A stretch of DNA of 64,000 nucleotides from Alsobacter sp046349155 (lineage in GTDB: Bacteria > Pseudomonadota > Alphaproteobacteria > Rhizobiales > Beijerinckiaceae): NCBI GenBank assembly GCA_046349155.1, contig JAXMCW010000001.1:124001-188000 (forward strand), in the 5' to 3' direction. The notes under the pieces are model-generated. The model ran no database searches and was not told where the DNA came from. It saw only the letters and a program-made list of their open reading frames with translations. Numbering within the stretch: the stretch's first letter is position 1; each line of letters opens with the position of its first letter. The position numbers were made by a program, and so were the translations under genes. This document shows, in pieces, positions 8,155-16,779 of the stretch.

Positions 8155-9006
8155 ATGACCCACAATTTCCTGAGCAGGCTGACGGGCTCCTTCGCCATGC
8201 CCGCGGCCGAGAACCCCACGGTCGCCATGGTCGAGGCGGCCTATCGCCACCACGGACTCGACTACCGCTACATCAATTGCGAGGTGCATCCCGACCGGCT
8301 GGGAGACGCGGTGAAGGGCGCGCGGGCCATGGGCTGGGTCGGCTTCAACTGCTCGCTGCCGCACAAGGTGGCGGTCATCCAGCACCTGGACGGGCTCGGC
8401 GAATCCGCGGAGGTGATGGGCGCGGTCAATTGCGCGGTGCTGCGCGACGGACGGTTCATCGGCGAGAACACCGACGGCAAGGGCTTCCTCCTCTCGCTGC
8501 GCACCGTCGCGGACCCCGCCGGGCAGACGGTGGTGCTGTTCGGCGCGGGCGGTGCGGCGCGCGCCATCGCCGTGGAACTCGCCTTCGCCGGCGCGGCCCG
8601 GATCATCGTCGTCAACCGCAGCGAGAGCCGCGGGCGCGGGCTGGTGGACCTGATCAATGCGCGCACGCGCGCCACGGCGGAGCTCGTCGCCTGGCGCGGC
8701 GCCTACGCCATCCCCGCGGAGGCGGCGATCGCCGTGAACGCCACGTCGATCGGGCTGTACCCCGACGTGGACGGGCGACTCGACCTCGTGCCGGAGACAC
8801 TCCGGCCGGGGCTCGTGGTGGCCGACGTCATCACGAACCCGCCCCGCTCCCCCCTGATCCGCGACGCGCAGGCGCGCGGCTGCACGGTGCTCGACGGCCT
8901 CGGCATGCTGGTGAACCAGGGCGTCATCGGCGTGAAGTACTGGACGGGCGTGGACGTCGACCCCGGCGTGATGCGCCGCACCCTGGAGGACCTGCTGCCC
9001 AAATGA
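8155..9006 (+). CDS. Shikimate dehydrogenase family protein (AroE/YdiB paralogue)
   Basis: NAD(P)-dependent dehydrogenase with the AroE fold, 283 residues. Catalytic Lys71 (in SLPHK) and Asp107 (in ENTDGKG) are present, as are the nucleotide loop GAGGAARA (130-137), NATSIGLYP (195-203) and the C-terminal GLGMLVNQG. The N-terminal substrate loop is unusual: GSFAMPAAENPT replaces the serine pair (SxS) that grips shikimate. The order after a sugar isomerase rather than an aromatic gene suggests a catabolic role, for instance on quinate or another hydroxylated cyclic acid. GGGAGGA precedes the ATG at 8155. Confidence 0.82.
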   Translation: MTHNFLSRLTGSFAMPAAENPTVAMVEAAYRHHGLDYRYINCEVHPDRLGDAVKGARAMGWVGFNCSLPHKVAVIQHLDGLGESAEVMGAVNCAVLRDGRFIGENTDGKGFLLSLRTVADPAGQTVVLFGAGGAARAIAVELAFAGAARIIVVNRSESRGRGLVDLINARTRATAELVAWRGAYAIPAEAAIAVNATSIGLYPDVDGRLDLVPETLRPGLVVADVITNPPRSPLIRDAQARGCTVLDGLGMLVNQGVIGVKYWTGVDVDPGVMRRTLEDLLPK

Positions 9007-9030
9007 GCATGGGCCGGCGGCCCGAGCCGT

Positions 9031-9049
9031 CGAAAGCGATGCACTTTCG
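9031..9049. other. Inverted repeat CGAAAG-N7-CTTTCG
   Basis: Six-base perfect arms 9031-9036 and 9044-9049 lie between the AroE-like gene and the small secreted protein. It could be an operator or the end of the upstream transcript; there is no U tract. Confidence 0.35.
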
Positions 9050-9169
9050 TGACGGTTCCGCTCGCGCTGCAGACAGGTGCGTCATGAGAGCTTGACCTCG
9101 GTCATGGCGATGCGCGAGATGGCTCCTCATTCGTGTTTGCCGTCCGACATTCGCATTGCAGAGGTTCTC

Positions 9170-9496
9170 ATGGCCATCCGGATCGGGGCGCTGGCTTGCG
9201 TCGCCCTCGTCGTCCTCACTTCAGCCTCCGTGGCTTTCGCGCAGACGACCACGACACGGCCGGCCGCGAAGCCGAAGGCCAAGGCGGTCCGCACCCAGCC
9301 GGCCCCCAAGCCCGCGGCCAAGCCGCAGGACGACCAGTCCTATCTCGGCCTCGACCTGCCGGATTCGCCCGGCGGCAAGCCGCCGAACTACGTCTACCAG
9401 AGCCAGAACCAGGGCGTGTTCCGCGGCAGCATGGTCGGCGGCGACTCCTCCATGTTCGGCGGCACTTTCGGCGTCTCGAATCCCGGGCTGCGCTAG
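9170..9496 (+). CDS. Small secreted Pro/Ala/Lys-rich protein of unknown function
   Basis: A 108-residue protein not recognised as a named family. Residues 1-25 form a signal peptide (MAIRIGALACVALVVLTSAS, cleavage near AFA-QTT). Residues about 26-50 are a basic Ala/Pro/Lys-rich linker (PAAKPKAKAV). The tail (52-108) has a short conserved-looking module with Tyr, Asp and Gly (QSYLGLDLPD, YVYQSQNQGVFRGS). It has no cysteine after the signal peptide, so it is likely a free periplasmic or surface protein. GAGG lies eight bases before the ATG at 9170. Confidence 0.62.
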   Translation: MAIRIGALACVALVVLTSASVAFAQTTTTRPAAKPKAKAVRTQPAPKPAAKPQDDQSYLGLDLPDSPGGKPPNYVYQSQNQGVFRGSMVGGDSSMFGGTFGVSNPGLR

Positions 9497-9547
9497 GCCC
9501 CGGCCGAACGCCGGCCGCCACCGCGCGCGCCGGGGGCTGCGCGAGCC

Positions 9548-9655
9548 TCAGTTCTTGTCGGAGCAGGCCTTGAACGGGTTCTCGAACCCGCACTTGGTGC
9601 AGCCCGACAGGCCCAGGGGCCACAGCAGGGCGACGACGATCAGCAGGATTCGCAT
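9548..9655 (-). CDS. 35-residue predicted lipoprotein
   Basis: A very short open frame encoding MRILLIVVALLWPLGLSGC then TKCGFENPFKACSDKN. Residues 2-18 are a hydrophobic signal, and LSGC is a good lipobox with Cys19 as the lipidated residue, leaving a 17-residue mature peptide with two further cysteines (Cys22 and Cys31). Small lipoproteins of this size and shape (entericidin-like in length only) are commonly missed in annotation. It lies between two longer genes, and GGCCAGGG precedes the ATG at 9655. Coding evidence is its lipobox rather than homology. Confidence 0.6.
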   Translation of the reverse strand: MRILLIVVALLWPLGLSGCTKCGFENPFKACSDKN

Positions 9656-9759
9656 CCCTGGCCTTTCATGCGGCGGTGGCGCTGCGCGGCATCATGCGTC
9701 GGCCGCGCCGGGAACGCGAGGGGGCATGCCGCGATCCAGGTTCCCCGCGGCGACGGGGG

Positions 9760-10881
9760 TCACGCGAGGTCCAGCCAGCGCCGTTCGCGCGAGGAGGCGA
9801 CGGCGGCGTCGATGACCTTCTGGATCTCCCACGCCTCGCGGAAGTCCGGCCCGGGGCGCGGTCCCCCGGCGACGGCCGCGAGGAACTCCGCGACCTCGAT
9901 GGTCTTCAGGTCGTTGAACCCGAGCTGGTGGCCAGGGGCCACGCAGAAGCGGACATAGGGAGAATGCTGCGGCCCGGCCTCGACGCGCGTGAAGCCGGCG
10001 GTCCGGGGATCCCCGCCGGTGCGGTAGACCTGCAATTCGTTGAAGCGCTCCTGGGTGAAGGCGAGCGCGCCCTTCGTGCCGTGCACCTCGAAGCCGAGCT
10101 GCATCTTGCGTCCCGTCGCCACCCAGTTCGCCTCGATCGTGCCGCCGCAGCCGCGCGCGAAGCGCAGGGTGAGGCGGGCGATGTCGTCCACCTCGACCGG
10201 CCGGCGCTCGGCGGAGCCCGCGGCCACCGGCCTGTCCTTCACCACGGTCTCCAGGTCCGCGTTCACGCTCGCGATGGGACCCAGCAGGAAGCGGGCCATG
10301 CCGATGATGTGGCTGCCGAGATCGGCGACGGCGCCCGCGCCGCCCCGGGGATCGAGCCGCCAGGTCCAGGGGGCCTGAGCGTCCGCCATGTAGTCCTCGG
10401 CATGGAGGCCGCGGAAGCCCGTGATCGTGCCGAGCTCTCCCGCCTCGATCATCTCGCGCGCGAGCTTCAGGACGGGGTTCTTGATATAGTTGAAGCCCGC
10501 CTGCGTCACCACGCCGGCCCTCTCGGCCGCCTCCACCATCTCGAAGGCGATCGCGGCGCTGGGGGCGAGCGGCTTCTCGCAATGGATGTGCTTGCCCGCC
10601 GCCGCCGCGACGAGGGCCATGTCGCGGTGAAGCAGGTTGGGCGTGGTGATGGAGACGACCCGCACCGACGGGTCGGCGACGGCCTCGCGCCAGTCGGCGG
10701 TCCAGTGCCGGAAGCCGAACTGCGCCGCGGTGGCCTCGGCGGCCGACGCCACGTTGTCCGCCACGACCCGCAGCACCGGCCGCGGCGAGCCGGGGAACGT
10801 GGCCGCGACGGCGTTGTAGGCGAGCGCATGGGCCTTGCCCATGAATCCCGTCCCGATGATGGCGACCCCGATCTCGGTCAT
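9760..10881 (-). CDS. Gfo/Idh/MocA family oxidoreductase (inositol-cluster dehydrogenase)
   Basis: A 373-residue NAD(P)-dependent sugar or polyol dehydrogenase. The N-terminal Rossmann motif GVAIIGTGFMGKAHA (5-19) and the CEKPLAP motif (catalytic Lys in EKP) are present, and the C-terminal catalytic segment has DLGSHIIGMARFLLG with the expected His. It is the last gene of the minus-strand run iolD-iolE-SDR-Gfo, so a role in oxidising an inositol isomer (myo- or scyllo-) is likely, but it could equally act on another sugar. It is separated from the SDR gene by 119 nt that include a palindromic repeat. Confidence 0.85.
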   Translation of the reverse strand: MTEIGVAIIGTGFMGKAHALAYNAVAATFPGSPRPVLRVVADNVASAAEATAAQFGFRHWTADWREAVADPSVRVVSITTPNLLHRDMALVAAAAGKHIHCEKPLAPSAAIAFEMVEAAERAGVVTQAGFNYIKNPVLKLAREMIEAGELGTITGFRGLHAEDYMADAQAPWTWRLDPRGGAGAVADLGSHIIGMARFLLGPIASVNADLETVVKDRPVAAGSAERRPVEVDDIARLTLRFARGCGGTIEANWVATGRKMQLGFEVHGTKGALAFTQERFNELQVYRTGGDPRTAGFTRVEAGPQHSPYVRFCVAPGHQLGFNDLKTIEVAEFLAAVAGGPRPGPDFREAWEIQKVIDAAVASSRERRWLDLA

Positions 10882-10918
10882 GCGGTTGGCCCCTCTTGCC
10901 TGATGGAATGGCCTCGGC

Positions 10919-10990
10919 CGTCATTGCGAGCGACGCGACGCTGTCCGGGTTTTCGCCGGGTCGCCGCGTCGCTGCGCTCCGCGCAATGGC
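10919..10990. repeat. Palindromic intergenic repeat (copy B)
   Basis: Starts GTCATTGCGAGCGACGCGAC and ends with the inverse CGCTGCGCTCCGCGCAATGGC, so the whole stretch can fold into one long hairpin. The ends match those of the repeat at 46882-46966 and half of those at 2134 and 50995. It lies in the gap between two genes of the inositol operon. Confidence 0.65.
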
Positions 10991-11000
10991 GGACCAGACG

Positions 11001-11807
11001 CTAGAGCGGCGCCTTGGGATGCGGCGCGCCGTCATAGGCGCCCCAGACGGACTGGTCGAACTGGACGACGGAACCCGTCATCAGGCCGCTTTCCTCGCTG
11101 GCCAGGAAGGCGACGGCGCGGGCGACCTCGTGGGGGTCGATGAGGCGGCCCCAGGGCTGCTGCGGGGCGGCCTTCTCCAGCCAGTCCGGGGGATTGCCGT
11201 CGAGCTTCTGGATGCGGTGCTCGCCCTCGCTCGCCATCCAGCCGATGTTGAGCTGGTTGACGCGGATGCGGTTGCGCAGCAGCGCGTAGGCCGTGTTCTC
11301 GGTCAGCGTCGCCAGCGCGCCCTTGGAGGCGCAGTAGGCGGCGAGGAAAGGCTGGCCGGCCTTGGCCGACATCGAGCCGATATTGACGATCGTGCCTTCC
11401 ACCTTGTCGCGGCGCATCAGCTTGATGGCGTCCTGCATCAGGAAGAACGGCCCGCGCACGTTCACCGCGAACATCGCGTCGAAGAGCTCGGGCGTCGTTT
11501 CCAGGATGTTGCCGCGGTCGGTGATGGCGGCGGCGTTGACGAGCACGTCGAGCCGGCCGAATTCGCGGTCGGCGGCGGCGATCACCTTGCGGCAATCCTC
11601 GACCTTGCCCTGGTCGGCCTGCACGAAGACGGTCTTCACGCCCGTCTCCGACTGGATGGTCGCGGCGACTTTCTCGCCCTTCTCCTTGCTCCGGCCGCAG
11701 GTGACCAGGCCTTTGGCGCCGCGCTCGGCGAAGAGCCGCGCGATGGCGGCGCCGAGGCCCTGCGTGCTGCCGGTGACGACGGCGATCTTGTTGTCGAGGC
11801 GGCTCAT
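11001..11807 (-). CDS. SDR family NAD(P)-dependent oxidoreductase
   Basis: A 268-residue classical short-chain dehydrogenase. TGSTQGLG (12-19) is the cofactor loop; NAA follows the fourth strand (in DVLVNAAAI); the catalytic Ser lies in NIGSMSAK and the YxxxK motif reads YCASK. The gene is 31 nt behind iolE with GGGAGAACA before its ATG, so it belongs to the inositol operon. Related genes occur beside iolE in other Hyphomicrobiales, but the substrate (an inositol, inosose or another polyol) is not established. Confidence 0.88.
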   Translation of the reverse strand: MSRLDNKIAVVTGSTQGLGAAIARLFAERGAKGLVTCGRSKEKGEKVAATIQSETGVKTVFVQADQGKVEDCRKVIAAADREFGRLDVLVNAAAITDRGNILETTPELFDAMFAVNVRGPFFLMQDAIKLMRRDKVEGTIVNIGSMSAKAGQPFLAAYCASKGALATLTENTAYALLRNRIRVNQLNIGWMASEGEHRIQKLDGNPPDWLEKAAPQQPWGRLIDPHEVARAVAFLASEESGLMTGSVVQFDQSVWGAYDGAPHPKAPL

Positions 11808-11838
11808 CCCTGTTCTCCCGATCTCGGTTTTCGCGGCG

Positions 11839-12738
11839 CTAGTTCTCGACCGTGTAGCCCGCCGCCGCCATGACGCGCAGCAGCTCCTTGTGCCCGATCC
11901 TGGCCATCTCGAGCGGAGGCGCCTTCCTGGGGTCCTGCTCCGCCTCCACCACGAACCAGCCTTCGTAGCCGTGGGAGGCGAGGCGCTTCACGATGGCCTC
12001 GAAGTCGAGGCTGCCGTCGCCCGGCACCGTGAAGGCGCCCTTCACGACGGCGTCGAGGAAGCTCTCCTTCGAGCGGTCGAGCCCGTCGATGACGGGCATG
12101 CGGACGTCCTTGGTGTGGACGTGGGTGATGCGCTTGTGGTGCTTGTCGATCACCCGCAGCACGTCGCCGCCCGCGAAGGCCATGTGGCCGGCGTCGTAGA
12201 GCAAGGGCAGGCCCTCGCCCGAGTGCTTCATCAGGAGGTCGAGCTCCTGCTCCGTCTCGATCGCGGCGGCCATGTGGTGGTGGTAGGAGATCGGCATGCC
12301 CTGCTCGGCGCACCACTCTCCGAAGGCCGTCATCTTGCGCCCATAGACCTTGATCTCGTCCTCGGAGAGCTTCGGCTTCGTGGCGAGGGGCTTGGAGCGG
12401 TCGCCCTGGATGGAGCGGGCGGTCTCGCCATAGACGATGCAGGGGGCCTTGGCGGCCTTGAAGAACGCCATCTGCGCGGCGATGCGGTCCTTCTCGCGCT
12501 CGATGTCGCCGTCGAGCAGCAGGCCGGAGAACCAGCCGCCGCACACGGAGATGTTGTACTTGGCCAGGATCGGGCCGAGCTCGGCCATGTCCATGGGGAA
12601 GCGGCGGCCCGTCTCCATGCCGGTGAAGCCGGCGACGTTGGCCTGGCGCAGGCATTCCTCCAGCGACACGTCGTCGGAGAGTTCCGCGAGGTCGTCGTTC
12701 CACCACGCGATGGGGGCGATGCCGAGTTTGGCCTTCAT
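11839..12738 (-). CDS. iolE: Myo-inosose-2 dehydratase
   Basis: A 299-residue TIM-barrel dehydratase that converts 2-keto-myo-inositol to the trihydroxycyclohexane-dione that IolD opens. The N-terminus KLGIAPIAWWNDDL is the IolE signature, with ETGRRFPMD, the metal site around YHHHMAAAIE, LLYDAGHMAFAGGD and THVHTKDVR. Length and order fit the family. GGAG lies six bases before the ATG at 12738. It follows iolD by 45 nt in the same operon. Confidence 0.96.
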   Translation of the reverse strand: MKAKLGIAPIAWWNDDLAELSDDVSLEECLRQANVAGFTGMETGRRFPMDMAELGPILAKYNISVCGGWFSGLLLDGDIEREKDRIAAQMAFFKAAKAPCIVYGETARSIQGDRSKPLATKPKLSEDEIKVYGRKMTAFGEWCAEQGMPISYHHHMAAAIETEQELDLLMKHSGEGLPLLYDAGHMAFAGGDVLRVIDKHHKRITHVHTKDVRMPVIDGLDRSKESFLDAVVKGAFTVPGDGSLDFEAIVKRLASHGYEGWFVVEAEQDPRKAPPLEMARIGHKELLRVMAAAGYTVEN

Positions 12739-12783
12739 GAAGGTCTCCAGGGAGAAAAGCCCGCACGCGGCGGGCGTTCGGGT

Positions 12784-14625
12784 TCAGACGCCGACGCGCT
12801 GGCGCTTGCGGCCCTCGGCCTGCGCCGCATGGGCCTCGTTGACGGAGGGGCGCGCGCTGACGGCGGGCACGCCGACGTCCCACCATGCGTCGCCCGGCGT
12901 CCAGGTGAAGGCGTCGGAGACGATGCTGATGACGGTGGTGCGGTCGTTCGCCTTGGCCCAGTCGAGCGCCTGCTCGAGCTCGGCGAGGCTCTCCACCTTG
13001 CGGGCCAGCGCGCCCATGCTCTCGGCATGCTTGGCGAAGTCCACCGAGAAGGGCTCCTTCACCTTGCAGTCCCGGATGAGGTTGTTGAAGGAGGCCGCGC
13101 CCTTGCCGTTCTGCAGGCGGTTGATGACGGCGTAGCCGCCATTGTCGCAGACCACGACGATGATCTTGTGGCCGGACAGCACGGTCGAATAGATGTCCGA
13201 GTTCATCATCATGTAGGTGCCGTCGCCGACCATGACGATCGGCGTGCGCGTGGGATCGGCCATGGCCGCTCCCCAGCCGGCGGCGATCTCATAGCCCATG
13301 CAGGAGAAGCCGAACTCGCAGTCGAAGGTGTGGGGCGACTTCACGCGCCAGTTCTTCATCACCTCGCCCGGCAGGCCGCCGGCGGCGGCGATCAGCAGGT
13401 CTCGCTCGCCGGCCTTGGCGTTGACCACGCCCACGACCTGGGCATAGGTCGGCACCGGCGCGTTGGTGGGGTTCTGGAAGCCGTCCAGCATCGTGTCCCA
13501 GGCGAAGAACTCCGTCTGGGCCCTGCGCGTCCAGTCCGCGTCGGCCTTCCAGCCGTCCATGGCCGGCGCGAGCTCCTCGACGGTGGCCAGCGCGTCGCCG
13601 ACCACGGCCAGCGCCCGGTGCTTGGTGGCGTCCCAGCGCGCCGCGTTGATCGAGAGGAACTTCGCCTCGGGCGAGAAGACCGTCCATGAGCCCGTGGTGA
13701 AGTCCATCAGCCGCGTGCCGACGGCGACGACGACGTCCGCCTCGGCGGCGAGCGCGTTGGCGGAGGTGGAGCCGACGATGCCGAGGGGGCCGGCATGGGC
13801 CGGGTGGTTGTGCGGCAGGCCGCCCTTGCCGGCGATGGTCTCGACGATCGGGATCCCGTGCGCCATGGCGAAGTCGCCCAGCGCCTTCTCCGCGCCGGAA
13901 TAGCGCACGCCGCCGCCGGCGATGACCAGCGGCTTCCTGGCGCTCTTAAGCAGGGCGATCGCCTCGGCCAGCCGGCCCTTGTCGGGCCGCGGGCGAGGCA
14001 CGTGGTGCACGGTCGGCTCGAAGAAGACGACGGGGTAGTCGCAGGCCATTTCCTGGACGTCCTGCGGCAGGGCGAGGAAGGCCGGGCCGCAATCGGCGGG
14101 ATCGAGGAGGGTGGCGACCGCCTGCGGCAGCGAGGCGATGATCTGCTCGGGATGCACGATGCGGTCCCAGTAGCGCGTCACGGCCTTGAAGGCGTCGTTC
14201 ACGTTGATGGTGGGGTCGCCGTAGTGCTCCACCTGCTGCATCACCGGGTCGGGCCGGCGGTTGGTGAAGGTGTCGCCGGAGAGCAGCAGCACGGGCAGGC
14301 GGTTGGAATGCGCCACGCCCGCCGCCGTCACCATGTTGAGCGCGCCCGGCCCGATGGAGCTCGTCGCCACCATGATCTGGCGGCGGCGCTTCGCCTTGGC
14401 GAAGCCGATGGCCGCCAGCGCCATGGACTGCTCGTTCTGGCCGCGCCAGGTCGGCAGCACGTCCTTCACGGCCTCCAGCGCCTCGGAGAGGCAGGTGACG
14501 TTGCCGTGGCCGAAGATGGCGAAGACGCCAGGAAACAGCGGCACGCGCTCGCCGTCGACCTCGGTGAACTGGTTGCACAGGTACCGCACCAGGGCCTGCG
14601 CCATGGTCAGCCGGACGGTGGACAT
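12784..14625 (-). CDS. iolD: 3D-(3,5/4)-trihydroxycyclohexane-1,2-dione acylhydrolase
   Basis: A 613-residue thiamine-diphosphate enzyme that hydrolyses the ring dione in myo-inositol breakdown. It begins MSTVRLTMAQALVRYL, typical for IolD, and has the N-terminal pyrimidine domain (GHGNVTCLSEAL) and the C-terminal diphosphate domain with GDGTYMMMNSDIY, the GDG-N motif that binds Mg-ThDP. It is first in the operon, and a 318-nt divergent region separates it from the sugar ABC operon. The gene is full length, without frameshift. Confidence 0.96.
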   Translation of the reverse strand: MSTVRLTMAQALVRYLCNQFTEVDGERVPLFPGVFAIFGHGNVTCLSEALEAVKDVLPTWRGQNEQSMALAAIGFAKAKRRRQIMVATSSIGPGALNMVTAAGVAHSNRLPVLLLSGDTFTNRRPDPVMQQVEHYGDPTINVNDAFKAVTRYWDRIVHPEQIIASLPQAVATLLDPADCGPAFLALPQDVQEMACDYPVVFFEPTVHHVPRPRPDKGRLAEAIALLKSARKPLVIAGGGVRYSGAEKALGDFAMAHGIPIVETIAGKGGLPHNHPAHAGPLGIVGSTSANALAAEADVVVAVGTRLMDFTTGSWTVFSPEAKFLSINAARWDATKHRALAVVGDALATVEELAPAMDGWKADADWTRRAQTEFFAWDTMLDGFQNPTNAPVPTYAQVVGVVNAKAGERDLLIAAAGGLPGEVMKNWRVKSPHTFDCEFGFSCMGYEIAAGWGAAMADPTRTPIVMVGDGTYMMMNSDIYSTVLSGHKIIVVVCDNGGYAVINRLQNGKGAASFNNLIRDCKVKEPFSVDFAKHAESMGALARKVESLAELEQALDWAKANDRTTVISIVSDAFTWTPGDAWWDVGVPAVSARPSVNEAHAAQAEGRKRQRVGV

Positions 14626-14943
14626 CGGCTTCCTCCCCCTTCGGCCGCTCGCGAGTCGGGCGGCGGCCGTTCATCCCCAGGCTCGTCCCGCCACGCGGCG
14701 TCCGCAACAGCCGAGCTGCGCTCTGAGGGACGAACCCGCATGCGCGCACGACAGGCCACGCCTGCGGCGAGGCCGGCACGATCATTCCCGCGCGGCCCGT
14801 GAAATGCAACAAACATTTCGTTCGCTTGACGTCCTAGAACAAAAATTGTACGCGGTCTCAGCCTCAAAACCGAGAAAATCGATTGCCCTTCGGCCCTTGC
14901 GGCTGGAACAATGGGCAAAAATGGAGGGGGAGGACGACGTCCG
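14626..14943. promoter_or_regulatory. Divergent regulatory region between iolD operon and sugar ABC operon
   Basis: This 318-nt gap is visibly more A+T-rich near 14795-14885 than its surroundings. It has the inverted repeat GAAATG (14801-14806)-N7-CATTTC (14814-14819) and, 20 nt on, ACAA-AAA-TTGT (about 14839-14849), either of which could be an operator for an inositol regulator. A TTGAC box at about 14826 could be the -35 of the rightward promoter, but no convincing -10 was found. No iolR is in the window. Confidence 0.5.
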
Positions 14944-15684
14944 GTGCCAGTCCTGGAACTGCGGAAGATTTCCAAGAACTTCGGGGCCATCAAGGCCCTG
15001 ACCGACGTCGACTTTGCGCTGGAGCCCGGCGAGGTGCTGGGACTCATGGGCGATAACGGGGCCGGCAAGTCGACCCTGGTGAAGATCATCTCCGGCAACT
15101 TCCCGCCCTCCTCGGGCGAGCTGCTGATCGAGGGCCAGCCGGTCCACTTCACCAAGCCCGTGCAGGCCCGCGAGAAGGGCATCGAGGTCGTCTACCAGGA
15201 CCTCGCGCTCTGCAACAATCTCACCGCGGCGGCCAACATCTTCCTCGGCCGCGAGCTCAAGAAGAAGATCGGCCCCTTCTCGGTGCTGGACCACGCCGCC
15301 ATGGTGAAGCGGGCCGGCGAGCTCTTCGGGCGGCTGAAGTCGGAGACGCGGCCGCACGACTACGTCAAGCAGATGTCGGGCGGCCAGCGCCAGGCGGTGG
15401 CCATCGCGCGCACCGGCCTGTCCGAGCCCAAGATCGTGCTGATGGACGAGCCCACCGCCGCCATCAGCGTACGCCAGGTGGCGGAGGTGCTGAACCTGAT
15501 CCGCCGGCTGAAGGAGGAGGGCCACGCCGTCATCCTCATCAGCCACCGCATGCCCGACGTGTTCGAGGTCTGCGACCGCGTGGTCGTGATGCGGCGCGGC
15601 CGCAAGGTCGCCGACAAGCTGATCGCCAAGTCCTCGCCCGAGGAGATCACCGGGCTGATCACGGGAGCCATCCATGCAGCCTGA
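14944..15684 (+). CDS. Sugar ABC transporter ATP-binding protein, single-domain FrcA type
   Basis: ATPase of a CUT2-type importer with one nucleotide-binding domain (246 residues), as in FrcA, rather than the duplicated RbsA form. Walker A GDNGAGKST, signature MSGGQRQ, Walker B KIVLMDEPTAA and the switch His in ISHRM are all present. The GTG at 14944 is preferred since AGGGGGAGG lies about ten bases upstream and the protein then starts VPVLELRKISKNFG; an ATG at 14911 in frame would add 11 residues. It overlaps the permease by 11 nt and is divergent from iolD, so inositol is a likely ligand. Confidence 0.92.
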   Translation: MPVLELRKISKNFGAIKALTDVDFALEPGEVLGLMGDNGAGKSTLVKIISGNFPPSSGELLIEGQPVHFTKPVQAREKGIEVVYQDLALCNNLTAAANIFLGRELKKKIGPFSVLDHAAMVKRAGELFGRLKSETRPHDYVKQMSGGQRQAVAIARTGLSEPKIVLMDEPTAAISVRQVAEVLNLIRRLKEEGHAVILISHRMPDVFEVCDRVVVMRRGRKVADKLIAKSSPEEITGLITGAIHAA

Positions 15685-16717
15685 GAGCCCGGGCCAGGGC
15701 AGCGGCGCCGCGGCCGTGCAGGCGGCCGACGTCTCCATCGAATCCATCGTCGGCATCAAGGAGCGCACGCCGCTCCAGAGGCTGATCGCAAACCAGGCCT
15801 TCTGGGTGACGATCGCGCTCGCCGCGATCTGCCTGTTCATGTCCTGGCAGGAGCCGACCTTCCGCTCCTGGGACAACATCTACAACATCACCCGCAACTT
15901 CGCCTTCATCGGCATCATGGCGCTGGGCATGACCGTGGTGATCATCACCGGCGGCATCGACCTCTCCGTGGGCTCGATCATCGGCGTCGTCGGCGTGGCG
16001 ACGGGCCTCGTGCTGCAGGCCAACGGCCCATGGTGGATGGCCTGCCTCGTCGGGCTCTTCACCGGCATCGCCTGCGGCGCGGTGAACGGCGTGCTGATCT
16101 CCTACGTGGGGCTGTCGCCCTTCGTGGTGACGCTCGGCATGCTGTCCATCGCGCGCTCGCTGGCCATCGTGCTCTCCGGCAACAAGATGATCTACGAGTT
16201 CGGGCCGGACGGGGACTTCTTCAATTCGATCGGCGGCGGCGACATCCTGGGGCTCGCGAACCCCGTCTGGGTGATGGTCGTGAGCGCGATCATCTTCGCC
16301 TTCGTGCTCGCCCACACGACGTGGGGCCGTCATCTCTACGCCATCGGCGGCAACGAGGAAGCCGCGCGCGCCACCGGCGTGCCGGTCTCGCGCATCAAGC
16401 TGCAGGCCTACATCGTCTCGGCCCTGATGGCGACGATCGCCGCCATCCTGCTCACCGGCTATAACGGCTCGGCCATCAACGCCAACGGCACGGGCTACGA
16501 ACTGCGCGTCATCGCCTCCACCGTCATCGGCGGCGCGGACCTCATGGGCGGCGCGGGCGGCGCCTACGGCGCCATCGTCGGCGCGGCGCTCATCGAGGTG
16601 ATCCGCAACAGCCTGCTGATGGCCGGCGTCGACGCCAACTGGCAGGGTGCCTTCGTCGGCACCTTCATCATCCTCGCGGTGCTCCTGGAGAGGATCCGCG
16701 GCAGGAGACGCGACTGA
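15674..16717 (+). CDS. Sugar ABC transporter permease, FrcC/RbsC type
   Basis: A 347-residue membrane permease that pairs with the ATPase it overlaps by 11 nt. A hydrophilic start (about 40 residues) precedes the first membrane helix; the family motif ITGGIDLSVGSIIG and the C-terminal VIGGADLMGGAGGAYGAIVGA are present, as is the loop NEEAARATGVPVSRIK. It closely resembles the truncated permease at the left edge of the window, so two such systems lie within 17 kb. It lies directly before its binding protein. Confidence 0.93.
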   Translation: MQPESPGQGSGAAAVQAADVSIESIVGIKERTPLQRLIANQAFWVTIALAAICLFMSWQEPTFRSWDNIYNITRNFAFIGIMALGMTVVIITGGIDLSVGSIIGVVGVATGLVLQANGPWWMACLVGLFTGIACGAVNGVLISYVGLSPFVVTLGMLSIARSLAIVLSGNKMIYEFGPDGDFFNSIGGGDILGLANPVWVMVVSAIIFAFVLAHTTWGRHLYAIGGNEEAARATGVPVSRIKLQAYIVSALMATIAAILLTGYNGSAINANGTGYELRVIASTVIGGADLMGGAGGAYGAIVGAALIEVIRNSLLMAGVDANWQGAFVGTFIILAVLLERIRGRRRD

Positions 16718-16779
16718 CGGGCCGGGGGGCGAACCCAGGGCCCGTCGTTCGTGAAGGCAAGAAAACCAAAACGGAGGAA

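Noticed and set aside
10921..10990. Intrinsic terminator of the inositol operon's SDR gene
   Set aside because: The hairpin has no U tract and its ends match the intergenic repeat family, so it is listed as a repeat.
14626..14943. A GGAA-N6-TTCC box of the IolR type
   Set aside because: I did not find this motif in the divergent iol gap, so the GAAATG-N7-CATTTC palindrome is given only as an unassigned candidate.
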